A DNA stretch of 64,000 nucleotides from Pohlia nutans (taxonomy: Eukaryota; Streptophyta; Bryopsida; Bryales; Mniaceae). Within the stretch, counting starts at the first letter, position 1. Every line of letters starts with the position of its first letter. Under the pieces are notes generated by a model. It was given only the letters and a program-made list of their open reading frames with translations. It was not told the DNA's origin and ran no database searches. The DNA is taken from the NCBI GenBank assembly GCA_022496805.1, contig CM040085.1, positions 32,269,811-32,333,810 on the forward strand, given 5' to 3'. Made by a program: the position numbers and the translations under genes. This document shows, piece after piece, positions 1 to 9,991 of the stretch.

Positions 1-892
1 AAGCGGGACCTTGAGTTTGCAGTGATGGGTGACATTTTGCAGGTTGCTTATAAAATGTATTCTCACATACACGCAGAGCGGAGGTATCAGCGCTACTGCT
101 TTTGGGGTACCTGTCCCTGTGCATTTGGTTTATCAGAGATTCTCCAGCATGCAGGCAGGTCAATGTGTCCACTTTGATCCATGTGTCATGCATTTCGTGT
201 GGTGCGTTGATGCTGAAGTTTTAGGGTTCTCCTTGGAAAATGCTTCCTTGATTCTACCCCAAAACGTGGTTCCCTTGCGTGGAAATTTCTTCGAAACATA
301 GTTGTCATTAACATGAGAGATACTCGGACCTCCCAAAGTAAACAGATTGCTCATTGGAGAGGACAGTGAAGTGCTTAAAGTGTTGATACCTGTTGTTGTT
401 GCCAAAGAATCCTGTTTGTGCCGGATGTGTTTCCTGATTCTTGCTCTGGTACTACCAGAATTCTTTTGAGTCATTCGTTCGAGATTGCTTGACGCCTGGA
501 ATTGGAAATGCTGAATCCTTTCTCGACTTGTATGCTGAAGCATTATGTGTTTCACGAATCACGACGCTGGAGATATGAAAACAGTCGAGGTCTCTTGCGC
601 CATAATAGCGTCATTTATGCAGAAAGCCAGAGAAGACGATCTGCAGCCAACTCATTCATTGATTCCTCCTGTCATGGAGTGCTCACAAGAGTCAGATCTG
701 GGATCGGCATTGGCCTTGTCAAGATTATGGAGCTTACAGCAGGACAATCCCTGGGTGTGACCTCATTCACTTTTCTCCTCATGGTGCTTTCACTACTAGG
801 AAGCGCGTTGGCAATCATGTGCACAATCTGGTTTGACCTTGCACATCCTCCAGTTTGACTCAACCCAGGAATTAATCCGACTACTCTGGAGA
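1..892. other. Unassigned left edge, possible exon fragments
   Basis: No gene can be assigned with confidence. On the plus strand an open stretch at about 545-760 begins MCFTNHDAGDMKTVEV and could be the end of a neighbouring gene cut by the window edge. On the minus strand 160-555 is open and Ser/Thr-rich, with a segment reading GTTFWGRIKEAFSK. The two overlap and at most one is real. The block lies just upstream of the zinc-finger gene starting at 893 and may hold its promoter. Confidence 0.3.
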
Positions 893-1033
893 ATGACTGA
901 ACCGCCAAAGGAGGTGCCAGAAAGAAAACTCAGTGCCAAGGTGGTGCCGGAAAGAAAGTCCAGTGGGGAAAAGCTAGAAAGAAAGCTCAGTGGGGAGAAG
1001 CTAGAGAGAAAGTCTAGTAAGGAGCTGTCTAAA

Positions 1034-1079
1034 AGAGAGCCTGGAGAGAAACCGCAAGAGAGCCTGGAGAGAAACCGCA
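1034..1079 (+). repeat. Perfect 23-bp tandem duplication
   Basis: Two exact copies (1034-1056 and 1057-1079) of a 23-nt unit starting AGAGAGCCTGG and ending AAACCGCA. Removing one copy would join GEKP directly to HLPVCYLC, the zinc-finger start. Because 23 is not a multiple of 3, the duplication shifts the frame. Confidence 0.95.
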
Positions 1080-1223
1080 CCTGCCTGTCTGCTACCTCTG
1101 CAAACGAGAATTCGGCAGCCAGAGGTAATTATCTATCTTCACGTTGCAACTTGCATATTGGAGTAACATTATTATTTAACAGATTGTTTTGGTAAAATTA
1201 GACTGTTTCATGTACTTTTAGAC

Positions 1224-1366
1224 AGAGAATCTTCACCATGATTCATGGAAAGGGCTCCTTATGATCACATATCATACAGGGGCTTCCCCATGATACATAA
1301 GGAGGTCTTCATGAGATCGCTGTGACCATCAAGAGACCTCCCCATGAATCATGGCGAAGATTCTCT
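1224..1366. repeat. Short inverted-repeat element in zinc-finger intron 1
   Basis: Arms of 25 nt at 1224-1248 and 1342-1366 are inverted copies with one mismatch (AGAGAATCTTC at the left end). They lie wholly inside the first intron of the zinc-finger gene. The shape is MITE-like; no clear target duplication was seen. Confidence 0.7.
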
Positions 1367-3048
1367 TTATGATGCTATCTAAAAGGTCATGAATCAGTCT
1401 AGTTTTACTATCTAATTTTACTATCCCTGTATTTTATATCTCATCACTAACAGGCAAATAAGTGGCAAAGGTACAATTATAAGTTGGCTCTAATACACTA
1501 CGTGGGGAGCGCAGTATACCTATTCATATCCCACAATGCCAGAATAAATGGCTGCAGGAACAAGAGAAGTTGCCTGAGCACGAACGTCGTCCTCTGCCAA
1601 AACCTCCTTACGATGAGGAGCCCATTAAGACTGGTGGTCCTCCACTGGAAGACGACATCAGCTCCGAGTAAGTTCGATCACGGGCTTGTACTGCATCACA
1701 TCACCTCACACATGTGTTTTTCTAGCACTTCAGGCAACTGTCTTAAAAAAATTGAATCTTTTTGATGCTATGTCACGTAGTAAAGGAAAACATTACAGAA
1801 CTTTCCAGTAAATTGACGACTGTTCCAGTTCTGTTCTTTTCTACTGAAAACGTGTATTGTGAAGGAGAGCAGGATGTAACCACTTGGCCAATTTGATGCA
1901 GAGCTCGATCAGCATTAGAGGCTAGTTTGGTACAATGCCCTCATTGCCAGCGGAAATTCGTTCCCAAAGCCCTTCAACATCACTCCAGATTCTGCACTGA
2001 GGCAAAGCCTGGCAAGCCAGCTGGCACTGGCCTCACTCCCATGTCCCTTACCAACAGACTGGTTCCCGGTGAAATTGCGGGATCCCAGCATGGAAAAGCA
2101 AGTGGGTAATCGATTCGTTTCTTCACTGTGTCATTTCTATTTCCCTTCTGGTCCTGACAGTCCAGTGAGTCTCCACACATGTCCGTGTTGGACAGCTGTC
2201 TGGTCAGTCATGCTCCATTTCCTGTTGAGTCTGTAAAAGCTCCTAAGCGTGTAGTTAGCAAGATTAATGAGTTCACGGAGCTCAAAACTGGGGTGGCACA
2301 GATGTACAGCCTCCAAAAATCACCAAACAGATTGGTCTGTTCACAAATTGGAAGTTGCTGGAGAAACAAAGATCGTGTGGTTCCTCACCTGCCCGAAGGG
2401 TGAGATCTGAATGATGTCCATTTCCGCCCTTTCAATTTATTTATTGTTGATGGGGAAAGATCGAGTAGCTCGCCCTAGGTGAAGTAAACCATCTGTTGAG
2501 TCTTGTAATTGCAGGATCATTCACAGGGTCAATGCTCAAAGTCGAGTGAAGCTTGTGATGCTTGCGGGACTTGTGATCGACCGGATTCCAGTTTTTGCTC
2601 TTCATGTGGGAAAAAGAGACCTGGTACTGAAATAACCTCTCTATGCTGGAACCTAATAAGAAGAATTCAATTGGTTGGTACTGTCCAATATTCTATTGCA
2701 GAAGGTTCTATCATCTAGTCCTTGAGTTACATACTTTGAAATCTAATATTAGTGCTCTAGTAAGGGAGGAATATCATAGAAGTACGTGCATGGCTTGGTA
2801 CCTAATCCATCAATAGACCGATCGTTATGGTAGGAGGCCGGCCTTCACCAAGCAGTCCCAAGGAAGAACCCCAAGATGTGGTCTTTGCATGGATCGGGAA
2901 AAGTCCTAACAGTCCCAAGGAAGGGAAACCCCCAGCTGAGAGCAGTGCAAAAGAAAATCAAGACAAAATCGTTGTCGACCTCAATAATTCCCCTATGGAA
3001 ATTGTGATACAAGTGAAGCCAACCAGTCCTAACAGAACAACATCGTAG

Positions 3049-3664
3049 GTTAATCCATGCTTGGCTTCATTAGTGTCGCACTGCTACATATCCATTTGGT
3101 TTAAATGCAACCTCTAGTAGAACATTTTGAACCAAAGTAGCTCAATGCAACTAAACAGAGCACGAGTGTTATTCGGCGTATACGATCACGGATATGCGAT
3201 CAATTCAGAAGGGACGATTGCCAGCACCTAAATGGATTGCGCTTCGACGGCTCCAAATCGCTTCTGATTCTCCTGGATTCGGTATCTTACCATACTCTCA
3301 ACTATGTCCGAGAGAAATCTCCATGCACTTGCTGATATTGCCACAGATTTTTCGGCAAAACGTGGGATACTGATAAGCACCATGGAAAAATGTACACATA
3401 CTGAAAGTAAGACATGTCAGGCGTCAATACTTAGCAATCTATATTATCACCTTCTGTGATGTGATTAGCAAGCGATGTGACGGCTAAATCTAGCACAATG
3501 ACAATAAGGAAGTGAAATATCTAAATACAGGATTGTGCTCTTGAGTTTTCAGCAATCGTAGTGGGAAAACTTCCTGTTCATTTAAACTAGTGCAGAATGT
3601 CCTATGGAAGGCATGGTTGCAGGTGGTTTAGAATGTTACAAGAACATTTCGCTTCCACGTGTAA
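3049..3664. other. Intergenic, convergent gene ends
   Basis: AT-rich spacer between the 3' end of the zinc-finger gene (+) and the 3' end of QCR7 (-). It should hold both 3' UTRs. I see no open frame or repeat in it. Confidence 0.5.
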
Positions 3665-4677
3665 TCAAGGCATCTCACGTTCATATGGCATGTTTGAGCC
3701 TTGTGCCTCTCGCTCTTTCCGTTCCATTGTCACCTGTGCACACAAACAGAACAAGCGGACATTCTGACATCTCAAAAAAACCAAAACCTTATAAATCAAT
3801 ATAATCACATATAATAGTGGTTGCATATTGAATACATATGAGCAACGACTTTTCTTGCTCTATGTGAAGGTATATTTAAAGTGATGCCAAACGACGCAAG
3901 AAACGGGACACCGACCTGCGCCAACATATCTTGTAGGTAGAACTCATATGGAGTCTGCTTCGCCTGCACTCCAACAAATTTCATGTTTTCACCACTTTTG
4001 GTCAAGCACGTCATGAATCATTCATTTTGAACAGATTCCATTACATATCATTTTGATCATCATTTACATGACACTCATTACAACGATACTAATTCCACAT
4101 ATATATTTCTCGGCCATAAATTCATGTTTAATTTCCTAAAAATTAGTTCAAACCTGCATTTCTTTATCCAGATAATTGTGTTTAAATCCGCAATCCATCG
4201 CTCGTTTCAACCGTTGGTTACGAAGATCTTGAACTTGTACAGGCAAGCGGTGTAATGCTTCCATTATATCAAAATCATACATCTCATCGTACAGATCATC
4301 ATAGCGTAAACCTGATTCCACAAAAGTAGGGCATACAATACTTACGAACCCTAATCTTGATCTCGTGCCGGAGCATTGTGCATATATTCAAGACAATTTC
4401 GTCATAAAAAAATGAAACCTATCGTATCGTTAATCAACGCAAAATAAATTCAATGAAATTTGTTTTAAGCAACGGAGGAAAATAATCCGAAGAACTTGAT
4501 TTGAGCAAACTTGATTTGAGCAAACATGAATTATAAAATTAAAGGCAATTCCATACCGTATTTCTTCAGCTCTTTGGCGACCTTGGCTCGATACCAATTG
4601 GAGCACCATCCGAAACTATTTCCCATCGATTTCTGAATGGCAATTGCAGCTTTCTCTGCCCACATGAACTTCGCCAT
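3665..4677 (-). CDS. QCR7: Cytochrome b-c1 complex subunit 7 (QCR7)
   Basis: Small matrix-side subunit of mitochondrial complex III (ubiquinol-cytochrome c reductase). Four exons on the minus strand join with matching phases: 4677-4557, 4311-4154, 3963-3916 and 3733-3665, giving 131 aa and a TGA stop. Diagnostic stretches are YGLRYDDLYDEMYDFD, EALHRLP, DLRNQRLKRAMD, TPYEFYLQDML and a charged tail RKEREAQ. All match plant QCR7 in order and spacing. Plant QCR7 is about 122 aa, so this one is slightly long, from an N-terminal segment MAKFMWAEKAAIAIQKS. The last residues (MPYEREMP) differ from the usual LPLYQRTLP-type end but align with it. Splice sites are all GT-AG. The ATG at 4677 is the first in frame upstream of the conserved region. 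It converges on the zinc-finger gene. Confidence 0.95.
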
Positions 4678-5599
4678 GGCGTCAAATTAAAGAGGAAGTG
4701 TTATGATGATGATGATCTCCAAAATTTCTTCGAAATCTATTGCTGCTCACAGCATTCACTGGAAATGATCTAACAAAAGAATTCGGAATGCATCGAGCAT
4801 CAAAAATTAGAAACAACGAAAACAAAATCCCGTTCACGAAGTTTGAAGCAATTCAAGTCTGTGTCCTGCCCTTCTGAACTGAGAGTGTCGGATGAAATCA
4901 TATTCATCCTAATAGAGTGAGGGAATGAATGAATGACATCCGTTCTTATCACACTGACACAATGTACACAATCTGAACATGAGATCCTAGGATTGAATTT
5001 AGATACACTTATATTCAACATTTTGAAAATTCAAAATATGCTTAAAATTTATTTTTACTATTCTAAATAAATTTTAAAAATAAATTTAAAATGCAAAAAG
5101 TAAGGTGACATATTAGCATATAAAACAAGTCACCTTATTGAAGTCCAACACATCTACAACAGTTTTTGCGACGGAACCGTTGTTGGTAGTGTGCGTGCAT
5201 GTGTGCACGCCTTGCGTTATAAACTAAGTCCATGCGTTGTGTACAACCTTTTCAACAAAGGAACCGTTGTGACTTAGAGTGTGTGTGCGTATGTGCACCA
5301 CCCTACAATATATAATGAACTAGATAGGCCCATGCCAGAGTCACTTTGGCACGACCGTTCCAGTGGAGGATCCGTTGTGAACAACATCACTAATAGAAAA
5401 AGTGGGCACTGCCAAGGGAGATGCGCAGACAAGTGCCATCTACATGCGTGGAACTCAGCAACACTTGTCTACAATGTATAGGGAGATCCGACAGTTAGTG
5501 TAAAATCAACTATATGGAATTGTCAAATTACCGGTTGAAACTCATAGTTTTAGGCTAAAATCCGGATAAAAATTGTGATACTTGTGATACTCGGTTATT
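4678..5599. other. QCR7 upstream region and unassigned spacer
   Basis: The 5' side of QCR7. The motif AACCGTTG, a possible MYB-type site, recurs near 5176 and 5260, with a related version near 5370. No convincing open frame is present. Confidence 0.4.
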
Positions 5600-6125
5600 A
5601 CCTATTAGACGATGTATAGATTTCATCCACATTTTTAATCAGTCATGCACTTTTTGCAATGTGGAATTTTTACTATAGATTTTATGGGAAATTAGCTTCA
5701 TGCATGTGAGAACCGATTAGAAAGGGGATGAATTGTGAATTTTGTATGCCTCATTTCATGTTGCAATGATTCACCAAAAAAAATTAAGATCTCAGTTCAA
5801 AAGTATTCAAAAGTTCTTTTGAAAAAGTCAACTCATAAAATTAATCAACCAAAAGATCTCCCAAAATCACTACACATAGAGTATTACAATTCAACCCATC
5901 ACAACAAATTTCATCTATAGATTGTCAATATCTTTTTGTAATTGGATTACTAAAGAATTATGAATTTTATGTTTCAAATTTTATACAAAATATTGGTGAT
6001 TGCAATCATAGATTTAACCACATAGATAAAATCTAAATTTCACAAAACATCCCTCTTAATTGCATTTTATAATACATCTTTCCAAAGCTGCCCAATTTAG
6101 AGAGGACTATAGGCATTTAGGAGTT
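5600..6125 (-). mobile_element. TTAA-element family 2, reversed, left end lost
   Basis: Matches the minus strand of the intact family member at 48231-48799 over most of its length, including the segment around GGGCATTTAGG at 6110-6120, which corresponds to that family's CCCCTAAATG end. Its other end, where the subterminal hairpin would lie, is eroded near 5600. No coding capacity. Confidence 0.65.
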
Positions 6126-6432
6126 AAAATTTGACACTTTTTGCTATCAATACTAATAAAAATCAATGTTTACAAACTAAACTTCATAAAAGAAATGTTG
6201 ACATTAATGGTGCACAATAGAAAAAAAATTAAACATTACACTACTTTTGGCTAATAGTCTGTGTAAGACTAATTTCGAAAGCCAAATTTTACACCCAATC
6301 ATTTGCTTACACTAGAAACAATAACCCATTGCACAGTGACACACAATACGAAGTTCAACTATTCAAGAACACATCAGAGGAGCGCGCACTAAAAATCCAC
6401 CTTGACTATTAGTCAAAAGTAGTATTCCAATC
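6126..6432. other. AT-rich spacer
   Basis: No gene, and no repeat that I can delimit. Confidence 0.4.
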
Positions 6433-6727
6433 ATCACAAACTTAGGAAGTCATGTTTTTGCAATGTTTTACGTATGTTGTTGAGATGAACAGGGGTGATT
6501 ACATTTGACATACGTTTTGTGTATGTTTATTGTAAAAAAAACGTACGAAGGACATATTGCAAACATGTAAATTTTATCATGATGTGTTTTTTCATGTTTG
6601 TAATATGTCCTTTGTACGTTTTTTATATGATAAACATACGTAAAACGTATATCGAACGTAATCACCCTTGTTCATCTCAACAACATACGTAAAACATTGC
6701 AAAAACATGATTTGCCAAGTTTGTGAT
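6433..6727. mobile_element. Foldback MITE, ~295 bp
   Basis: Almost the whole element is one imperfect palindrome centred near 6580. The left arm runs from ATCACAAACTT; the right arm is its inverse, ending AAGTTTGTGAT. Arm identity is high over about 140 bp, including CATGTTTTTGCAATG at 6451 and its inverse ending at 6709. Because the arms mirror each other, both strands show the same short open frame, which is not evidence of coding. Confidence 0.85.
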
Positions 6728-6728
6728 A

Positions 6729-6837
6729 ATGGCCCTTTGTCCGATGGGCATTGAGTCATTGACATTACGAACGGACACTTTATTCACGCCGGCCTTCGAA
6801 AGAGGACCGGAGTTTCTATCTATCTATCTATCTATCA
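6729..6837 (+). repeat. Short interspersed repeat with (TCTA)n tail, copy 1
   Basis: About 108 bp that recurs at 61682-61777. It ends in a small GC-rich hairpin (around GCCGGCCTT and its inverse) followed by a TCTA simple repeat. A 3' hairpin plus microsatellite tail is typical of LINE 3' ends and the SINEs that copy them; that class assignment is inference. Confidence 0.6.
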
Positions 6838-7000
6838 AAAGTAGTGTACTCAAACATGGTCCGATTTAGAACTAGCACAATAGATAGCACAATCCTATTA
6901 TGTTAAAATATGCCAAATAATAGCTTATTACAAAATTTGGGAGAAAATCATGTGTAAAAGTTGTAGTTTTGTATGGGGGCCTTTTAGAAATGCTTCTTAA

Positions 7001-7803
7001 CCCTTTAGTGCTCAGGGTACTGTAGCAGATAGCTCTGGATTTCAATGGGTTTTTCCACTGTGGTTGAGACTACCAAAAATAGAATGGGTTAAATTAGAAA
7101 GTAACCGTACAATTCTATTATCAACTCGAGAGCACACATTTTATTAAAATTTGAGAATCATCCGATGGTGGGATCGGAAGATTATAGTATGTATTTGAAT
7201 TGTATAATGCACGCTCAAAAACGAGATTTTGGGGGGTGTGTGACTTCAAAGTTAAATAGAATTTGAGGTAAATTTTCAAAAATAAAAGCAAAGAAGTTGA
7301 GCTATGCCCTATGTCAACACCTCTCCGTTGCAATCTTTCATATCAAAAATAGACTCACACATAATTATTGTGAGATTTATAAGTGAAAGTGACTTGTCCA
7401 TGTACGGTTTAGGACAAAATTTTATACGTTGAAAATTGACAGGAGTGGGTACATTAGTCAAGATCGGATTACACACACTAATGGAAGATGAAGAAGAGAA
7501 CACAATCCAAAAAAATAAAACAAGATAACAAACTTCCAAACACAAGAAATACTACACAATACATATGTTGTATTTGTAAGTATTTACTGTATTTTCAAGT
7601 ATTTGCAGTATTTTTGCGTTATGTTGATAGGTATTTTGATAGTTGTACAATTCCAAATTGAAAATTTCTTTTTCTGGAAGGTGCGTAATGTATGTGCGCA
7701 AATCTGAACTTCAAAACTGAAGTTCCAATTCTTCACGGATTCTCTGCTATTTGCATTTTAGACATTGTAGTGACCATAATGTGGTTTGCTGGGCACTAAA
7801 GGG
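7001..7803 (-). mobile_element. TTAA-element family 4, copy 1, 803 bp
   Basis: Bounded by TTAA at 6997-7000 and 7804-7807. Ends are CCCTTTAGTGC and GCACTAAAGGG, perfect 11-bp inverted termini. A second copy (801 bp, opposite orientation) is at 53559-54359. Near the right end, exactly 16 nt from the terminus, lies the decayed hairpin TGACCA-TAATG-TGGTTT (7771-7787). No credible open frame. Confidence 0.9.
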
Positions 7804-8200
7804 TTAATTCTCAATCCTAGCTTGTTAAGAAATGGTCCTTCAAATCACTATTTAGTTGACTATATCCCACATCCTACTTGTGATTGGTCCATTGACTATT
7901 TGATGTGCACTTTTGATGTGTGAGGGACGTGCAAGAATGGGGGAATGTAAGTGCAAGAGCTCTTCAAATGTAGATGAATAATTTCAGCGAGTCAGCTCTA
8001 GCGTGCATGGGTGTGAATTCCTAAGATAGTATTGCATGCAATATTATACCGTATAGTTAAAACAATTGCAGCAGTACCGTGTACCGATGGAGGGGCGAGC
8101 CGGTACTTTCTTTATTCATCCAATCAGAGTGGGATGAACGACATCACCAGCCATGAATGAATGTGTACAGGTCCCCCGTTTCCTAAGCTCTGGCTTGATA

Positions 8201-8232
8201 GCTATCAAAGCAGAGCTCTCTGCTTTGATAGC
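8201..8232. repeat. 14-bp perfect hairpin
   Basis: GCTATCAAAGCAGA, a GCTC loop, then the exact inverse TCTGCTTTGATAGC. Function unknown. Confidence 0.8.
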
Positions 8233-9044
8233 GGAATGTCTTCTCCACAACCCCAGCAACCAAAAGCTTGATTGATTGAAGCTATGGCTTCGACCGATTC
8301 ATGCTCGCGCAATTAAGAGAGGCGATATATGCGAGTAAGTTATTCACTGCAAAATCTGATGCGAGCTCCAGCTCAGGCTACAACGGAGGCTGCCGGCACA
8401 CAAAAGCTCAACGGCAAGCAACTGTAGCCGAGCTTGAGGGTTTCCTCGTGGTGCGCATCCCGAGGACTGGATCTTGCTCGTCGGAGGCTGCCAGGTGGTT
8501 GTCATGAAGCTCAAAGTGATTGACAGCCGTTGAAAGAACGAGATGACTTCCAGATTCATATACAGCCTGATGGCCGGGGCCCCGCCCTTCCGGAAGATGC
8601 GAACGGAGCGACGGGTGTCAGAGACCGGGCCTTCCGTCGGAAATAGCCAAAAAAACAAGGATTGAAGTGCGTCAGTGTTTCTTGCTGGCAATTCGCTGGC
8701 GAACATTTTATAGTTAAGCTCGATGTGTTCACAAGTGGAAAGTACATGTAGATTTTAGAAAGAAGATGACAAAGTGAAAGGTGTCCGGGACTGCCGGGGG
8801 ATTGTGTAAGCTAGAGACGTCAGTCAGCCAGTGTGAGACGGCTCGAAGTTCAGTTGTTATTGCTCGAGGAAGGCGTCATTTCGTCGTTGAAATTATTGAA
8901 AGGCGGCAAGGTATTGTAACTTAGAAATTGCTGGACGGCAACTATCAATGGTTAAGGTGGTAGATTCGTTCAGGGTATAGTTTACTGTATTGTTTATTGT
9001 CGGAAAACGGCAAAGTACGGCAAGAGCGGTGAGGAATGGTGATC

Positions 9045-9066
9045 GAGAGAGAGAGAGAGAGAGAGA
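9045..9066 (+). repeat. (GA)11 microsatellite
   Basis: Uninterrupted GA dinucleotide run, about 0.9 kb upstream of the start codon at 9992. Such tracts in plant promoters or 5' UTRs can bind GAGA-type factors; no direct evidence here. Confidence 0.9.
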
Positions 9067-9991
9067 TTGTGGTGTGAATGAGGGCTTTCGGAGTTGCATT
9101 GAGAGCGATGATTATTGGATGATCGCAGTTGGAAGGGCGGGGTTGGATTATGGCCCGGGGTTAATGACAGTTGTTTAAGATCTGTTTTGAACGTGATCGA
9201 GTTGTGTCGCTCTTTCGCGTTCGGTGAGTTAGGGTGAGAATTTTGATGCAGCTTATGAAAAGAATCATTCTTAGCAGAGGTGGCTGGAATTCGGTTAGTT
9301 GCAGTTTGACTGTCAGCCTCTGTACAGAACCGGTCTTCATTGCAGAAGATGCTGAATTCGAATATAAAAATATCTGAAGCACTTCAGAACCGTTCGGGAT
9401 CTAGGTTTTGAATGGCTCCTTGATTTGCAAGCCAGACGATGCACACGCGGTTCGAGTGACTATAACCTAAGAGTCAGAGAGTGAGGGGATTCAGTTTTGT
9501 AAGATTGTGGAGTTATGGCATTAGAGATGTGGTTATCTTGATCATTTTAATCGGGAGAGTTAGCCATGGAAGGCAAGTGTCGTCCGGGAGTTTTTGGCAT
9601 GACAACAAGCCAGTTTTATTTAATTTGGAAGTGTAGGGCTTGACGGTCTGTGTGATGATGCGCAGATCGACCACGCACAACCGGATTTTTCTAGCGAAAC
9701 AGGGCAGTACGAGGTTCAGGTTCTTGAGTGGAGGGCTTGACTTCGGCATCGCGCTTCTGTGAAATGGATAGTAACAGGATGTGGATGGAGAAGAATTTTA
9801 TACAAAATCTTGAAGACTTGAGGCCATGATGCAATGTGCAGAAGGATCCTTGTGGATGGAGAATCATGCGATTTATTCAGGATGGAAAATTGTAGCTGCT
9901 TCTTATTGTGTTAAGTTGCCCCAAAGATGACAGCGTTTCATGTAAAGTAGCAGAGCGGATTCTAAGACTGAGAAGGGAGAGAAGGGAAGCC

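Larger units (their letters stand above)
893..3048 (+). pseudogene. ZNF474-like C2HC zinc-finger gene, frameshifted
   Basis: Exons can be followed from ATG 893. The first exon (to about 1123) encodes a repetitive Lys/Glu-rich region (GEKLERKLS repeats) and the start of a C2HC finger, CYLCKREFGSQ. Exon 2 (1515-1667) completes it with PIHIPQCQNKW and LPEHERRPLPKPP, typical of the ZNF474/ZC2HC1 family. Exon 3 (1926-2105) carries a second finger, CPHCQRKF then HHSRFC. Exon 4 starts at 2166. A Cys-rich zinc-ribbon-like stretch (CDACGTC then FCSSCGKK) follows near 2520-2620, and a Ser/Pro-rich tail ends at 3048. Splice sites are GT-AG with matching phases for exons 1-3. A 23-bp tandem duplication at 1034-1079 throws the basic N-terminus out of frame with finger 1, and the finger frame has a stop at 1030-1032 just upstream. 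A second frame conflict lies near 2270-2310. It is therefore a pseudogene, or a gene with an assembly or allelic error. The family has roles linked to cilia or sperm in animals; the plant role is unknown. Confidence 0.7.
7808..9991. other. Upstream region of the At3g27390-like gene
   Basis: Region 5' of the gene starting at 9992. It holds a GC-richer block (8340-8740) with overlapping short open frames on both strands. One plus frame, ending at 8534, reads WILLVGGCQVVVMKLKVID but has no start and no recognisable family. A hairpin lies at 8201-8232 and a GA microsatellite at 9045-9066. The 5' UTR and promoter of the downstream gene are expected here; no single TATA box stands out. Confidence 0.4.

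Noticed and set aside
6468..6692. Two 65-aa open frames on opposite strands with similar sequences
   Set aside because: They are mirror images made by the palindromic MITE at 6433-6727, not proteins.
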